Assembly: GCA_942159475.1 (NCBI GenBank)
Contig: OW804096.1
Coordinates: 44,887,744-44,951,743, forward strand
Reading direction: 5' to 3'
From: Sthenelais limicola
Lineage: Eukaryota; Annelida; Polychaeta; Phyllodocida; Sigalionidae
Length of the DNA: 64,000 bases
Shown here: piece by piece, positions 1-11,814 of the stretch
How the letters are laid out: each line of letters begins with the position of its first letter
Numbering within the stretch: position 1 is the first letter of the stretch
Made by a program: the position numbers and the translations under genes
The notes under the pieces: generated by a model
What the model was told of the DNA's origin: nothing
Seen by the model: the letters and a program-made list of their open reading frames with translations, nothing else
The model's database searches: none

Positions 1-1191
1 GTATTGTATAATTAGAACTTCATAAATTATGATTGCCGTATAAATATTGCTTTGAGTATTTCTTTAATCGATTTCTTTAATACACTTTAACAATAATGCA
101 TATATAATGTACATGTATGCATGTAAGTACATGTAAGAACGAGAAAGAGATGATCAATTTTCGTGTGATATTATTTGCTTTTCATCGATTTACAGCCCAC
201 AGATTTCTACACAGCCGAGTTGTTAAATCGATACATACCCGTGTGTGCTCCCGCCCATGTTTCCCTCACTAGTAATGCATGTCTGTGCAATTCATTACCA
301 ACTTGACAGAGAACGGAAAATATCCAAGGTGATACATACATCACTAGTGGTAGCGCTAGATCGCTTTATTTCCCCTTGTAATGCCAGTGATATGGAATCA
401 AGCGGAGACGGATAAAAAGGATATATATGTTGGCATGTCACAATCGCTGTTGCACCGTCGACAGTGTCTATGCCGTCAGAACCAATCTTGATCCAAAACT
501 GCTGATCTCCCCTTTACTCCTTTTCTTGTCATCCCTACATCTAATTTCCCTTAAATCATCTTGCTTCGTTCCGTCCCTCTCGCTTCCTATGACGGCGCCC
601 GACTTTGCTCTCTTTTCACTTTTTTATTATCAATTACGAGGAGAAGAAGAATCGATGAGAGGAGAGGAGTCGAACTGTTCAATCGGTTTGCGATGAGACA
701 TGTTCAAAATATGCTCATTTCCTTTCTTTCTGTTTCCCATCTGAAAATGCCTACGTCTGCTGTCTCCCAATAGCCACTGATATTCATTCTAAACCTTCAT
801 ATCGAGTCCTCCCCTCCCCTGCCTCTCTTCCCAGATCAGATCCCTAACGTCTCTCCTTACAAATCTCTGTTTTTTCGTTTTCATCGTTCATCTGCCTCAT
901 ACTTTGCCCAACGCGTGACCTTATCAAACCTATCCACCTACTTTCCTGCATCCTCCTCCTATTACTTCTTCTATATATTCTATTTCGTCTTCACCTCTTC
1001 CTTCCCTCGCAACCAGCATGCAGGTGTCTAGATACAGAAGTCTCTTCCTTCAGGCCTCGATGTTCAGAATCACAGCACACGTAATTATCAGGGCTGAATA
1101 TGGTAAAAAGACATCATCACGGATGAATGCATTACCTAATTTGTGAGCGGCCGCTGTTAGAGAGCGGATTTTTGCGCAGGCGGTACTAAAT
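1..1191. other. Non-coding stretch, pyrimidine-rich, no gene seen
   Basis: AT-rich start with short ATGTACATG/ATGCATG-type repeats around 100-140, then C/T-rich DNA from about 480 to 1015. The short open frames here are explained by the pyrimidine bias and have no recognisable motif. GC content rises at 1145-1200, with a GCGGCCGC site and several CpGs, just before the exon candidate at 1192. Confidence 0.5.
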
Positions 1192-1234
1192 ATGGCGGAG
1201 GTTCAGTGCTCTCGTACCATCTCACACCAAGCAG
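1192..1234 (+). CDS. Candidate short first coding exon (unknown gene)
   Basis: Seen: an ATG in a GC-rich pocket opens MAEVQCSRTISHQA and reaches a CAG|GTAAAA donor, giving 14 codons plus one base (phase 1). The ATGGCGGAG context resembles both a good start context and the YY1-type AANATGGCGGC core often found at metazoan 5' ends. The next exon would lie downstream on the plus strand and was not found. The stretch is short enough that chance cannot be excluded. No family is recognised. Confidence 0.33.
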
Positions 1235-3373
1235 GTAAAATATATAGCAAATAAGTAGAATGCATGTATCGCATATGGACAGCGTTGCGCGGTTGAGGAC
1301 TGTTGACATTTTTCTTGCACCTTGTCTAGATGCCCACCAAAGCCTATCACGAGTAAGGCATTATTGCCTGTTCGCTCCGAACGCCTCACCTTCGCCGCTT
1401 TTTCTCCTTTTCATCTCTACTCTTTTTGCCAGTTCGATTTCTCCATAGTCCCTTTTTATGCTTGTGTTTTTAACTCACGAGTTATTTTCATTCTTCCTAT
1501 ACTTCATTTACTTTAAGCTATGCTATCTCTACTTAGATCTCTTTCCTCGCTATACTATAATGTTTCTATCTACCAACAAGCTACATTACAGGCTTCTCTT
1601 CCATCTTCACCCTTTTTTGTATATAGGTTGGACAGTTTTATCATATTACATTTCTCCTGACAGCATTCCTTCATTTTGTTTCTGTATACATAGATCTATA
1701 CCTATATAGTGAAGGTCGTTGCCACTCTTCTACTATTTATATCCTACGCCCTCTTGTCATATTATGTATGTGAAACAACCGACGGATGAACAAACCCTAA
1801 GTTCTTCGCTGTTCTGTAAATGTGATGCTCGCTCCTGTTTCTGACATCTGTGTTGATGCGAGGCGGATCCCTTTCTCAGAAAATCTATCCTTGATATACT
1901 GAATTTCTGTGTAGCTAACTGCGCTATTATACCCATTTCGAGCTACATTGTCTCCTTCATATTCATATCGGCATCTTCATTCTACCAAGTATGAACAAAG
2001 GAACCTCCCTTCATCGTCTCCCTACAGTATTTAGGTATGCGCAAGTATGAGCACATTCTATTGGTGTCGGGTCAATGGTTTGCAAAAAAACTTCTTCTCC
2101 CATATATATGCTCTAGAGTGTAATATCGTTTCCTGCAGTCGTGACGGCCTTGACGTACGTTTACCTTTGATCTTACTGATGTTCAATATACATACGCATC
2201 TAGATGCATCATACATTAAGATAAAGGAGGAAACTGATTTTTGTATTTCATAACTATTTTATAACTGTTTTCTTGTGTACGAGACGTTGTCTATTAATAT
2301 AGAATACCAACAAATGATTATAACGATGATGTAAAATCAGGATTCTCATGAAAAGGAATGAGGAAAGACGGCTCACCGATCGTATTGAGGTATTTGCAAC
2401 TTAAGCTGCTTTCCAATTATCCTTCTAAGGACCAACGATATTTTCAGAAAGGTCATGATGAAAACAGGACGCTGGTTTGAAGAGGTTTTAAAATGTGCAG
2501 ATTGGGGTAGCAGGTTTGAGTTGTTTTTATCCGTTGCAAATTTGTCATATTGTGCCAAATTTAACCTCGTAGTCATTGGCAATATTATGAGCTTTTACTT
2601 TTAACATTGTAGGACATTTGATGCAACTCAAAACGTACAGTTGTTATTCCTACGACGAGAATTGTTGCGGCTTTCGATTGCTTCAATATAGACATGAGTG
2701 ATAAGGTATAGCAGCCTGTGTTAGACATCAATATAAACTTAGCATCAATGTTATCATCCGCAACATCATTCTGTGACCAGCTATGAGTCTCCATATTTAG
2801 TTAGAAAAATTAAATTCTCGGCATATGAATATTTAACGATAAGGCATCCGGGATAATGCTGATGCGTGTTTGGACGTTGTGCCAGCTTCCACATTTACCT
2901 TATTACGGTCGTACAATTGTTCTATGGAAAGAATATATATATAATATATATGTACACGTATTTGTTCCTTTGTTCTAAATATTTATTCGGCCGTGTATAG
3001 TTCTAGTGGTCGAGTCGTACATATTAATATATATATTCTGCAAGGACTCCAGGGCGAGCTTGGAATTTTAGAGGTACGATTTTGAACCAAGCATGGGTAA
3101 TATCGCGTCTGAAAAGCGCAAACAACTAAAACAAGTGTGCAGTGGATTTGTAATACTCATCATTCATTTCAATAGTGGAAATATCAGAGGCGGTAATAAC
3201 GACAAGAAGAACCTGTTCCAGTCTCGTTGGACATTTTTCATATTCACTAAAAGCTAGCTCTCGAGGAGCAACATCAACTCATCAACTCATGAGAATAAGC
3301 TTGAATGGAAGAAGGCAGTTAGTGCTAGCTAGCTGTGGCCGGAAACAATTAGAGTGATATTGGTCAATCTTAC
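1235..3373. other. Non-coding stretch with AT microsatellite
   Basis: Mostly C/T-rich to about 1730 and AT-rich afterwards. A (TA)n-like run lies near 2934-2952. Two consecutive minus-strand open frames (2585-2794 and 2373-2582, 69 codons each) lie end to end in different frames. The second reaches a CG|GTGAGC donor-like site near 2377. Neither resembles a known domain, and I do not call them genes. Confidence 0.4.
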
Positions 3374-3421
3374 CTGGCGCAGCCTAAAGAACTGTCTGAT
3401 TTTCTCCTGTTTTGAAGTCAT
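3374..3421 (-). CDS. Candidate short first coding exon (unknown gene)
   Basis: Seen on the minus strand: an ATG opens MTSKQEKIRQFFRLRQ, exactly 16 codons, ending at a strong CAG|GTAAGA donor (phase 0). The composition is charged and protein-like, unlike neighbouring AT-rich DNA. Downstream exons would be below 3374 on the minus strand; none is convincing. The exon candidate at 3657 on the plus strand starts only 236 bp away, so a divergent pair is possible if both are real. Chance occurrence remains possible. Confidence 0.33.
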
Positions 3422-3656
3422 CCTCTAGGTGAGTGGTAAGAATAGGGAAATATCCAAAGGGTAAAGCTAGGTAGGTAGTGAAAGGTAAAAGATGTACTTG
3501 ACCATCGGGCGAGTGAGACAAAGTCTCAAGGGCCATCTCATCCCTCCACAGCAATATACACAATCAACACAACTGCAGTTCACTAACACCATTCGCTGAT
3601 AACTACTCCATAGTCAGCATAAATATCTCCTCGTTCTAGAAATAATCTTCCTAGCG

Positions 3657-3707
3657 ATGTCATGGCGGCCCGAAGAAGACTTTCGCCAAGTCAAAGCAAA
3701 CATAAAA
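3657..3707 (+). CDS. Candidate first exon of a small membrane protein gene
   Basis: Seen: an ATG opens MSWRPEEDFRQVKANIK, 17 codons, to a GTAAAG donor (phase 0). A second ATG at 3662 in another frame also reads through the donor (MAARRRLSPSQSKHK), so the frame is not certain. The phase-0 frame continues in frame into the exon candidate at 4011, which favours it. Joining them would give a charged cytosolic tail before one membrane segment. No family is recognised. Confidence 0.35.
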
Positions 3708-4010
3708 GTAAAGTCTTTAGATTAATCCCAATGTTTGCTACGATTATTGTTGGATTATTATAGGATATGTGTGTATGTAACTGTCTATGTTATCACAAAA
3801 AGCGACATGACTGGGGTTAGAGCTCCACCGAATAATTCATTGGTTGTTCTGTAGAGAGAAGATGATGACAAATCCCCCGCGCGCGTCATTGTTGTGTGAG
3901 GGCTGCAGGAAAGGTCCGTCCATATATAGAGGTATGTCAGCATTCTATCTGTCCGCGCTTTCCATCTCCACCACCTTGTCCGCAATTGTTTTGCTGCCTT
4001 GAGATTTCAG

Positions 4011-4089
4011 ATGCACGCTGAGGTAGTTGTAGTGGCTGTTGCTGCAATAGGTGTTATCGCGGGTTGGATCAACCGGGGACAAAGCAAAG
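4011..4089 (+). CDS. Candidate second exon with a transmembrane segment
   Basis: A pyrimidine-containing tract followed by TTTCAG forms an acceptor directly before this stretch. In phase 0 it encodes MHAEVVVVAVAAIGVIAGW then INRGQSK. That is a roughly 17-residue hydrophobic segment ending in a Trp/Arg cap, as expected for one membrane span. It ends at AAAG|GTGCAA, a weaker donor. If the donor is not used, the frame stays open to a stop at 4236-4238. It follows the 3657 candidate by about 300 bp. Function unknown. Confidence 0.33.
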
Positions 4090-4509
4090 GTGCAACTTTT
4101 TTTCCTCCTTCGCATAGTATTTACAACTCAAACTCACTGCTAGGTTTTGATTCGAATGGTTGTCCTAATATGGTAATCACTGCTTCTATAAGCATGGATT
4201 CGTCGATTGGTGCAAATCCTCATAGCACCAGCAAGTGATTAGAGATCGATGTAGTAGTAGAAGGAGGGGGGCCAAGAAATTAATTCTCCAGCAGGGAAGA
4301 GTTCGTTTACAGCTTCGCTGCGTGAAGCGATATGGTAAAGAAGTAACGTAAAAGGGAAACGTGCTAGGGATGTATTTTGCATATATATCTAGACCAATAA
4401 AAGTAGAAAAGGGTAGAAGAATCCAACTTTCTAATGCCCGACAAAGTGATCCAATATCTGCACATCCAGTGGGCTTATGCTACCTCGACATGTGCACCTC
4501 TTCCAATAA

Positions 4510-4665
4510 CAATCCTTGGCTTTGGCCACGGCTGTTGCTGAATTTGCGGATAGAATTCGCTCAGTGATTGAACTCGAACCTGGCGCAGGGATTCTGGAAG
4601 AGGTAAAAGCGTACACGTGTGGAAAGAATCGCAAAGACAAGAAAGCTGCCAACGGCTCTTCCTAG
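4510..4665 (+). CDS. Coding-like stretch ending in a stop; possible terminal exon
   Basis: Open from just after a TAA at 4507 to a TAG at 4663-4665. The read-out is protein-like: LALATAVAEFADRIRSVIEL, then an acidic/Gly stretch and a lysine-rich C-terminus (KNRKDKKAANGSS). GC content is higher than around it. No strong acceptor was found at the left edge; an AG at about 4552 is possible but does not match the phase of the 4011 exon. A GAG|GTAAAA inside could instead act as a donor. Minus-strand frames over the same bases look like shadows. Confidence 0.33.
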   Translation, partial: QSLALATAVAEFADRIRSVIELEPGAGILEEVKAYTCGKNRKDKKAANGSS

Positions 4666-5180
4666 CTCCAAGTTCTACCTCTGCTCTCACTACCGCAGCT
4701 ACCACCACTGACAAGGCTAGGTTCTATTAGAGAGTGAGAGGAGATGGAGAGCGGGGAGTGAGAGGCAATGATATGATGCTGTTGGAACTAGGTCCTAGCT
4801 TTCCCTGCTGATCATGATCATACCAGATCCTCCAGGAGCTGGATCTGCTGCTATTGGTTCGGTACTACTCCTCCGGTTGGCTGCCTGTGGTAGTGGTGGT
4901 AGTGGGTGATGCCTAGGTGTGTACTCGAGCAAGTGGCAGGAGGAGGAGGAGGCCCTATCTCTCTGAGCGATGGTGGTGGCGGTGGTGATGGTGGTGGTAT
5001 TTTGTGGTGGTGGGGGTAGTTCTACCTTTAGTGATGTGAGTTTACTTGTGGTGCCAAGTCGTTGATGAAAGGACATGATCACGTGAAGCCACAAAGATAT
5101 CCAGTGCTATTTCATAGGGGGACCTCGAGTTTTGAATAAAACCCCACAGAAAACCCACCTCTTAAAGAAGGACATCGATC
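4666..5180. repeat. GGT/GGA-rich low-complexity region
   Basis: About 4885-5035 is dominated by GGT, GGA and GTGG triplets on the plus strand. On the minus strand this gives an open frame of 99 codons (4795-5094) rich in Pro, Thr and Ser, ending with a more mixed stretch (about residues 57-91). The repeat alone could keep that frame open. An exon here cannot be excluded but has no splice or domain support. Confidence 0.5.
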
Positions 5181-8100
5181 TCATGCATTTATTTTTTCAC
5201 CTGAATTTTCGAGTTGGAATCAGGCCAAGAACCCTCTGACATTTTGAATAAAGGTACTGGAGAGGCGCAATCCACATCAATATTCTTCCACCAAATTCTA
5301 TCTGAATTAAAGCAGTGCCGAGCATAGTTCATCGTGAACGGCCATGAAAAGATACCTCTGCTAACCCATAGATAAGGTTGAATATTTTGTGGCATATGGG
5401 GAACATGGCTGGTGCCACAACAACGAGCCTGCAAATCCTCTGGTATTATATCCTCTTAGCCTTAAAAACTGTCGGGATTGCCCACTGAACCAATCCACTG
5501 TCCCAATCTAAACCACGTACATACAAATACTAGTCGTCAGAAACCGACAACAACACAATAAGCTCTCTTTTCCTCATCCACATAGCATTGCTACTTGTCA
5601 AAGTTATTCAAAAATGGGGGACAGGGTCAAACTTCGGGTACATATAACAATAAACATTGTATTTCATAAGTAGACTTTGTTTGATGCAATAATTTACATT
5701 TAAAGCCTGGTCAGAACATACCAAAGGGACTTCACGGTGAAATAAACCGCAAATCTATTTAACTTGATTCTAGAAGTGTAAACTTAAGATATCAATGAAT
5801 TCAAAAACAGTTCAATATTACCAGACTTTCTACCCTAACACAGCACATGGCGAGAGCCCGATAAAGATGCCATCTAGAGACCAGTTCACACTTTATTAAG
5901 GTATAAACTTGTGATTTTGCCCGTTAGGAGCTCAGTGGTATCCATTAAATTCCTACTCCGCCAAAGCAGTTAGCAAGGATCCAATTGATCCTCTGCATCT
6001 GGGATCGACTGATCAGACTCCAAGGTCTGGCCGAGGGACTCGGAGAGATTTGGCACGAGAGATCGGGTAGTGAAAAGAGCTCACCACCCACTATTCCCTA
6101 CCAGCTACAAGTGCTTCGGACTTGCAACCTTTAGGGTATGTTGGATATAGCTAAGATATGTCAGAGACTCCGTTTGCATGCATGCTCCAATACATTCGCC
6201 TAAAGTGCAAAGCACTACAAGGAATGTGATGCAACGCCATGGTCTTCAGTAGAAGTGTGAAAATAGGGTTTACATCGCTACCCCAATGGAATGGTTTGGC
6301 CAGAGATAATATTACCTAGCCAATGAACTTTCTAACAAAAGTTCCGATCAGTCCTTAAATTGGGAATTCAATATTGTTGTTTTCATTATTATCACGTACT
6401 TATATCACCTACATTCGGCTTATGAACTTAATTAGTGTGACTATGAATTATGTCCTATGTACCCTCGGCTGTCTGTCTATAAGTAAATATGTAACAAAAT
6501 GTAGGTAAAAGCACGGACTTGTTCAATTACAAATCCGTGGTAAAAGCAACTGTTAATTAATATTTTGTCTAGTATGAAGAACAGGCGATATACTCTTCTG
6601 TGCGACAAGGTGTGAACAGTTAGATATGAATTCAAAATCAAATTAAGTGGAAATATTACTGCAATAAACAGACAATATAAGATGTTTAAATATCAATGTG
6701 CCAAATTTGTAAAGTGCGCTTGAATGTTGGCAAGTACGATACTTTTCTATTTATTGCCCTGATTCCTGCAAGTAGTTGAAGCTAGGAATTGAGAAAGCTT
6801 TAAAAGTTATTGCTGACGTTTGCGTAAATGCAACGATCAGGTGATAATTATCTTTCTAAATGCCCAGAATAGATGGATGATATAAGTGAAGGAGATCACC
6901 AGAAAGACCTGGTTAAGCAAACAGAAATGTCCATTTGAGTCGATGTTTCTCTAAATAAGTGCTTTTATAATGATAATTATAATATTAATAACAAACAACA
7001 CCTAACTTGCGATCATTTACATAAAATGAGACTTGGTATATACATTGGAATGAATGTTAAGTTAAAAACGTCCTGGTTAGATATATCTATATAGACGAAA
7101 CCTAAAGGAAAAGGAATAGGAAGTTTCTGCATGCACCCTGATGCCCTGGTTCCTAATGATCAAGCAAACGCAGCGAGGGTGGAGGGAACTGAAGCATGCC
7201 TACATAGGATGGCGAGGAAAGAGGTAGGGAGAGCGAGCAGAATCGCATCATCAAGTGCACCTCTACCACAGCCATCCTCTCTCCGCTCTCTCTCCAACAC
7301 TTCTCTCTCTTCCTCTTTCTTATCTCACACATGCACAGAGCGCCGTGCTAGTCTTAGTGGTAATACAAAGCTATAGCCTCCTCACTAGACAAGCCGCTTC
7401 TAACTGCACCACACCCCTTTCACATCTTTTGAGAACCACCAACGACAGATACAGACATTCATATGCACCCCTTCCAATTATAGAGAGGATCGGGAAATAA
7501 AGATGCGATTCTTATTCAATTAAAAAGCCATGGCATGACTTTCCAAGCTATAAAGAAAATAGTGCGGACGGTGGAAACATTCTATCGTATATATATTCGT
7601 CGCGATTGACATTTTGTGTTGGACAGTATCCGGATAACTGTAAAAGAATCATTAAGAGGCAGATGGATGTTACCTCATACAGTGACAGTATCCTTTACCA
7701 CCAGTCATTGACTTGAAATTTCTTTAAAGATTATAAATCATTATGAGAAATATTGCGAGAATCATTCAACCGAGCCCTTCTCGTTTAGGTGTTTGCATCC
7801 GATATCGCATTTTATATTACTAACCAGTCACCCAAAGAGAGTTATGGAGTCCAAGAAAAGAGATCGTCTTACAGAACTGATAGGTTTTAACTGAATTCGA
7901 TTTTTGATATTTGCTTTGCACTAAGTGAAGATCAATCATGTTTCGTTCGTAGAAAAAAGTTGAATTGCCATTATATAATTCAAGCTGCTACTCTACCATG
8001 TGATAAATCCGCCGACATGGGTAAAGGAATGGGAGGGGAAAGAGTTGAAAGGACTATACATGAAACTCAATACTCTCCATATCAACTACATTTTCTAGGG

Positions 8101-9112
8101 CATCCACCTTCTCTGATCATTTGTGGTTAAGTGCAAAATCAAAGTCTATCATAGCGCGCCAAAATCGAATGCAGTTACTCTCTCTGAGGAAGTCTAATTG
8201 TGCAGAAGGGAAATTGAAGAGAACAACCCAGTATGGAAGCGCTGGGACGAGTTCTTCGTTGGCATAGACTGATATCTGGAATCCAAAAGATCAAGTATCC
8301 AATCCCATCGTTGCCCCATCCTATCTTTCCCCAATCCCCTCTCACTCCGTGAATAAAATCCATTCTCCTTCACATATAATATTTTTTTTCACCCACGAAT
8401 GGATCAGTTTTCTCTTCCTTTAAAACATTTCCAGCACTTTTCTATATTCATTACACTTTGGACGCGATCTCCTCCGTGGATTATGGGGTTTCAGAAAGGA
8501 TGAACACCTCCCTCCCCTGGATAACTGTACACTTACATATTCTTTCCAGCCTCAGCAGCACTTGTTGGGAATACTCTACTGTTTTCCCAGCCTCTTTCGA
8601 GTATATTTCGTGCATAAGTTACCATCTCACAGTAAGTCGCAGCAGATGATTGCAATGATAATTGTTTTGTGGGACATGAGAATTCTTCTACTGCACTATA
8701 GGAGAATGGCAAGGTTTTTCATCCTAATGTGACCACTGCATTTGCGGAAAGATACGGTCACTTACAACGGATGCATCCCAGTAGGCTTTATGTGTTTGGG
8801 CTTGAATGCAGGTGAATGTGTTTTTTATTCAATTCCTCTATGGAAGCTAGGAACAAATTGCTATATGGTGCAGTAAATGTATTTATTATGTATTTAATCA
8901 AGGTAATAGAAGGGTTCTTTTCCTTTTGAATACGTTCTGCTTACCTAAGCAATTACTGTGCAGATAATGATGTGTTTTATGCGTCACATTACATCGCCAG
9001 CGTGATATGCCCGAATCCTGCTTTAATCAGGCTAATGGCCTAAATATCTTTCAGTTAGCTGGAGGTATTTTCCTATATTCAGACATTCTGTTATTTAAGC
9101 AATGAACCAGAG
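5181..9112. other. Long stretch with no recognisable gene
   Basis: AT-rich unique-looking DNA. It includes a CT-rich segment near 7255-7330 and a GC-richer patch at 5970-6130 with no RNA-gene structure that I can fold. The few open frames of about 60-80 codons show no domain, signal peptide or splice context. Confidence 0.45.
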
Positions 9113-9147
9113 GATGCGCGGGAGGAGGAGGAGGAGGAGGAGGGGAG
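9113..9147 (+). repeat. (GGA)n microsatellite
   Basis: A near-perfect GAG/GGA triplet run. On the minus strand it encodes a poly-Ser run inside the open frame that starts at 9336, so if that frame is used unspliced the protein carries a serine tract whose length would vary with the repeat. Confidence 0.85.
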
Positions 9148-9281
9148 GAAGAAATGGAATCCTAAGAGAAGGAGCGGAGGGTTAAGGATAAGGACATGCT
9201 TAAGCATGTCAGAAGTGACAAGGAGCTCGCGGACACTGAGAAATTCCTCCTTCGTGGATGTGGGATGATTGACTCTCTTAC

Positions 9282-9336
9282 CTGAATCCGTGAGTTGTTT
9301 ATTAATTTCCTCCTCTGATGTATGTACTTCCTCCAT
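9282..9336 (-). CDS. Candidate first coding exon (unknown gene)
   Basis: Seen on the minus strand: CCCATGG start context, then MEEVHTSEEEINKQLTDS, 18 codons plus one base, ending at TCAG|GTAAGA, a near-consensus donor. The peptide is strongly acidic and protein-like. The frame is also open beyond the donor to about 9091 (81 codons in all, including a Leu-rich stretch and a poly-Ser run from the GGA repeat). A single-exon product is therefore the alternative. No homologue is recognised. Confidence 0.4.
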
Positions 9337-9339
9337 GGG

Positions 9340-10475
9340 ATACTACATCACGAGAAGCCTTCAAATCTTCAAATATACTAAAAGGTTTATACAGAAAAAA
9401 AGGAAGAACAATACTTAAGCCATCGTACAGGGTTTTTTTTTCGATTTCCCAATTTTAGTACATTGCCCAGGAAACGCATGTACATCTGTATGGTCACATC
9501 CTAAACTGTGATGAGGCGCTTCTCCTTCAAGGCAGCGCAGCCGGGGAAGAGGAAGAGGAAAGGATCCCTTCATCTAATGTCATTGCAACCCATTCAAGAT
9601 GGCTCCAGCTCGACAACAAAAACCCCTTACAAACCGGGTAGCATCATCCTTGAATGAGGCCTGTCCGCGCCTATTAGCACAATAATGAGCTTCCTCGGGG
9701 TGGTCAACATAGTTTGGGTGGGGCCTTGAAGTGATCGCTTTGAATAATAAAAACAACATAGTAAGTCTTATAATGTATGACGAGCCTCCAATTTATCAAC
9801 CCGAAGCAGTATTTTGCACCTTAATCCATAACAACCCCTCAAGCAAGTGCATCCACTTTGTGTACTCATGCTTCACATTACAATCGCCCAACCTCCTGTA
9901 TTCACATAATAATATATGCAAATTGTGGCGCAGAGCTTTTAAGACATTACTGTATTTATTCATCATGTGCTTTATCATTTATTATGCTCATAGAACATGT
10001 GGCAATGAGTGAGATTTTCCCAATTATACCGAACCAGTAAAGGATTTCGATTAAGTCTAATTTTCAATATAATTAAACTCCTTATCTCAATGACTCACAC
10101 TTCTATAAAAGCAACAATATTAGAGAATGATTTCAGAGGCTAGCCTAGAAGCCGGTCGTTCTCACTTCCGAAGTTTCTGCTATCACTACTATGTAAAAAG
10201 CAACATTGCCAACGTTGTCCATTGTTTAAATGCTCTGAAAGTCTCTAATGGGTTCAGCGGTGGTCTCTGGCGATAACATTTGACTGAATTGCTTCTTTCA
10301 ATAATCCATACAGGTGTGCTCTAGTTTGGCTTACCGCTGATATCATTGATTCTATTATTTTAGTTGATAGCAGTATAATTACTGTTATTTTAATTTCCTT
10401 ATCAACGCACACTACCTCAAGACATGGACTAATCTCCAACACCATTGAATTGGAAAGTTTCGGAATATTAGTGCC
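9340..10475. other. No gene seen
   Basis: AT-rich DNA with three overlapping short frames at 9731-10040 on both strands; none has protein-like composition or splice context. Confidence 0.45.
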
Positions 10476-10715
10476 TCAAAAGTCTAGACAATCAAATAGC
10501 TTGTATTGTCCCTTCTTTGGGCGAGTTGCAATCGTGGTGCAACCATATAGTAGCGCGGAGAAGGAAAAAACGAGAAACACATCTTGGTCGCGTGGTAAAG
10601 AGTCATCAATTAACAGCTTATTATTCAAAAGAAGCAGTACTTGCTGTCGGATCAGGCCAACTTCCATAGGAGTTGTGAAGAGTGGTAATGGGCCCATTGC
10701 ATAATAAAAAATCAC
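10476..10715 (-). pseudogene. Open stretch possibly from a mobile-element protease-like domain
   Basis: A 79-codon minus-strand frame ends with GCTTIATRPKKGQYKLFD followed by a stop. The hydrophobic strand, then a short basic turn, then y.LFD loosely resembles the catalytic-histidine region of OTU/C76-type cysteine-protease domains that ride in some large transposons. There the motif normally continues into an SHSR-like segment, which is absent here. This is inference from one short motif; it may simply be chance. Confidence 0.15.
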
Positions 10716-11578
10716 ATCCTTTTGCTACCCTTAAGATATAGTGTTTGTGTGCGAATCATAAACCTTCTTAAATAAGCACAGCTCCTAACAAATATTGAAT
10801 TTTCTTAAATAGTACACTAGTTGTAAACAGACTGCCCATGGGTCTCTACATTTCCTGAAATATCTCACAACATTTAATGAAGACCCTGATGCCTTTTGAT
10901 GTACAGGCTTTTCCATTAATACATAATTACCATTAGTGGGGCATGGGAAATGATCGGCCCGAGGCGATGCTATCACGAGTGCATGTACAAATGTATGTAC
11001 ATACGAACAAAGATCCTTGAAAAGACCTTGGAAAAGGGAGGACTCTACTCTAGGGATGGAGGTTATTGCTAACCTTTCACTCCTTTCATGGATAGTCTGC
11101 CGTTCATATCTTTTTGGTTTTTTCCTCAAGCAAGAGGTGAGCAACGCAATTGTGAATCATTATAATTTGCCCTAAACTGATCTATCTCAAAAGATCCACT
11201 GTAGATATATGGATCTCGGCGCTTATTTTGTTGTTGCCAATATCAAATTATCACATATTGCTCGACATGGCAGGTTATTACTAGCTTACTAACCACCCAA
11301 GTACGGCCACTAATTTCCCTATGAATAATAGAATACATCATTTATCACCAGGACACTGTAGCAGATACGGTCCTCGGTTTTTAATGGGAGCCTTTAGCAC
11401 TACTAATCTGATATGAGATTCGTATATGAATTTTTCCTGTCGAAAAATTCCCAGGTCTCCTATTATACTAATAAAATAAAATAAGCATCCCATTCTTGAG
11501 AGATTATATAACATAATTCATGATTTTCTACGCCACAAAGACATATTTAAGATCATTATCCCCCATGCATGATGGTTT
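10716..11578. other. No gene seen; one 119-codon open frame of unknown meaning
   Basis: The minus-strand frame 10785-11144 is long for this base composition and starts with a basic stretch (KKPKRYERQ), but it shows no domain, signal or splice context. I leave it uncalled. Confidence 0.35.
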
Positions 11579-11579
11579 A

Positions 11580-11814
11580 AATGCCTCCGCCCCAAGGATG
11601 GAATTATATCTTGCGAGAAGAAATAAGATTATCCAGGCGTTTTACTTACATTTGGAGCCAGAGCAACATTTTGAAAATGGCTGAAAGCCAGAGAACATTC
11701 ACCCCAGCGTTGGCAGGTCCTGATATTACGGTTCACAGACGGGAGGCATTGCCGATGCCTCAGGAGCCAGGGTGGCCGGGCCGTTAACCCCCAGGTTTTG
11801 CATAGACATCTCAA
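11580..11814. other. GC-rich coding-like island, strand unresolved
   Basis: About 11690-11810 is clearly GC-richer than its surroundings and open in several frames. On the minus strand, an ATG at 11809 opens MSMQNLGVNGPATLAPEASA plus seven more residues to a TAA at 11726-11728. On the plus strand, AAAATGG at 11679 opens MAESQRTFTPALAG and runs 36 codons to 11789. A minus-strand GTAAGT donor lies near 11647. One exon is plausible, but the sequence does not decide which strand. Confidence 0.3.

Noticed and set aside
5970..6130. GC-richer patch considered as 5S rRNA or tRNA
   Set aside because: No match to the 5S internal control region and no cloverleaf; left unannotated.
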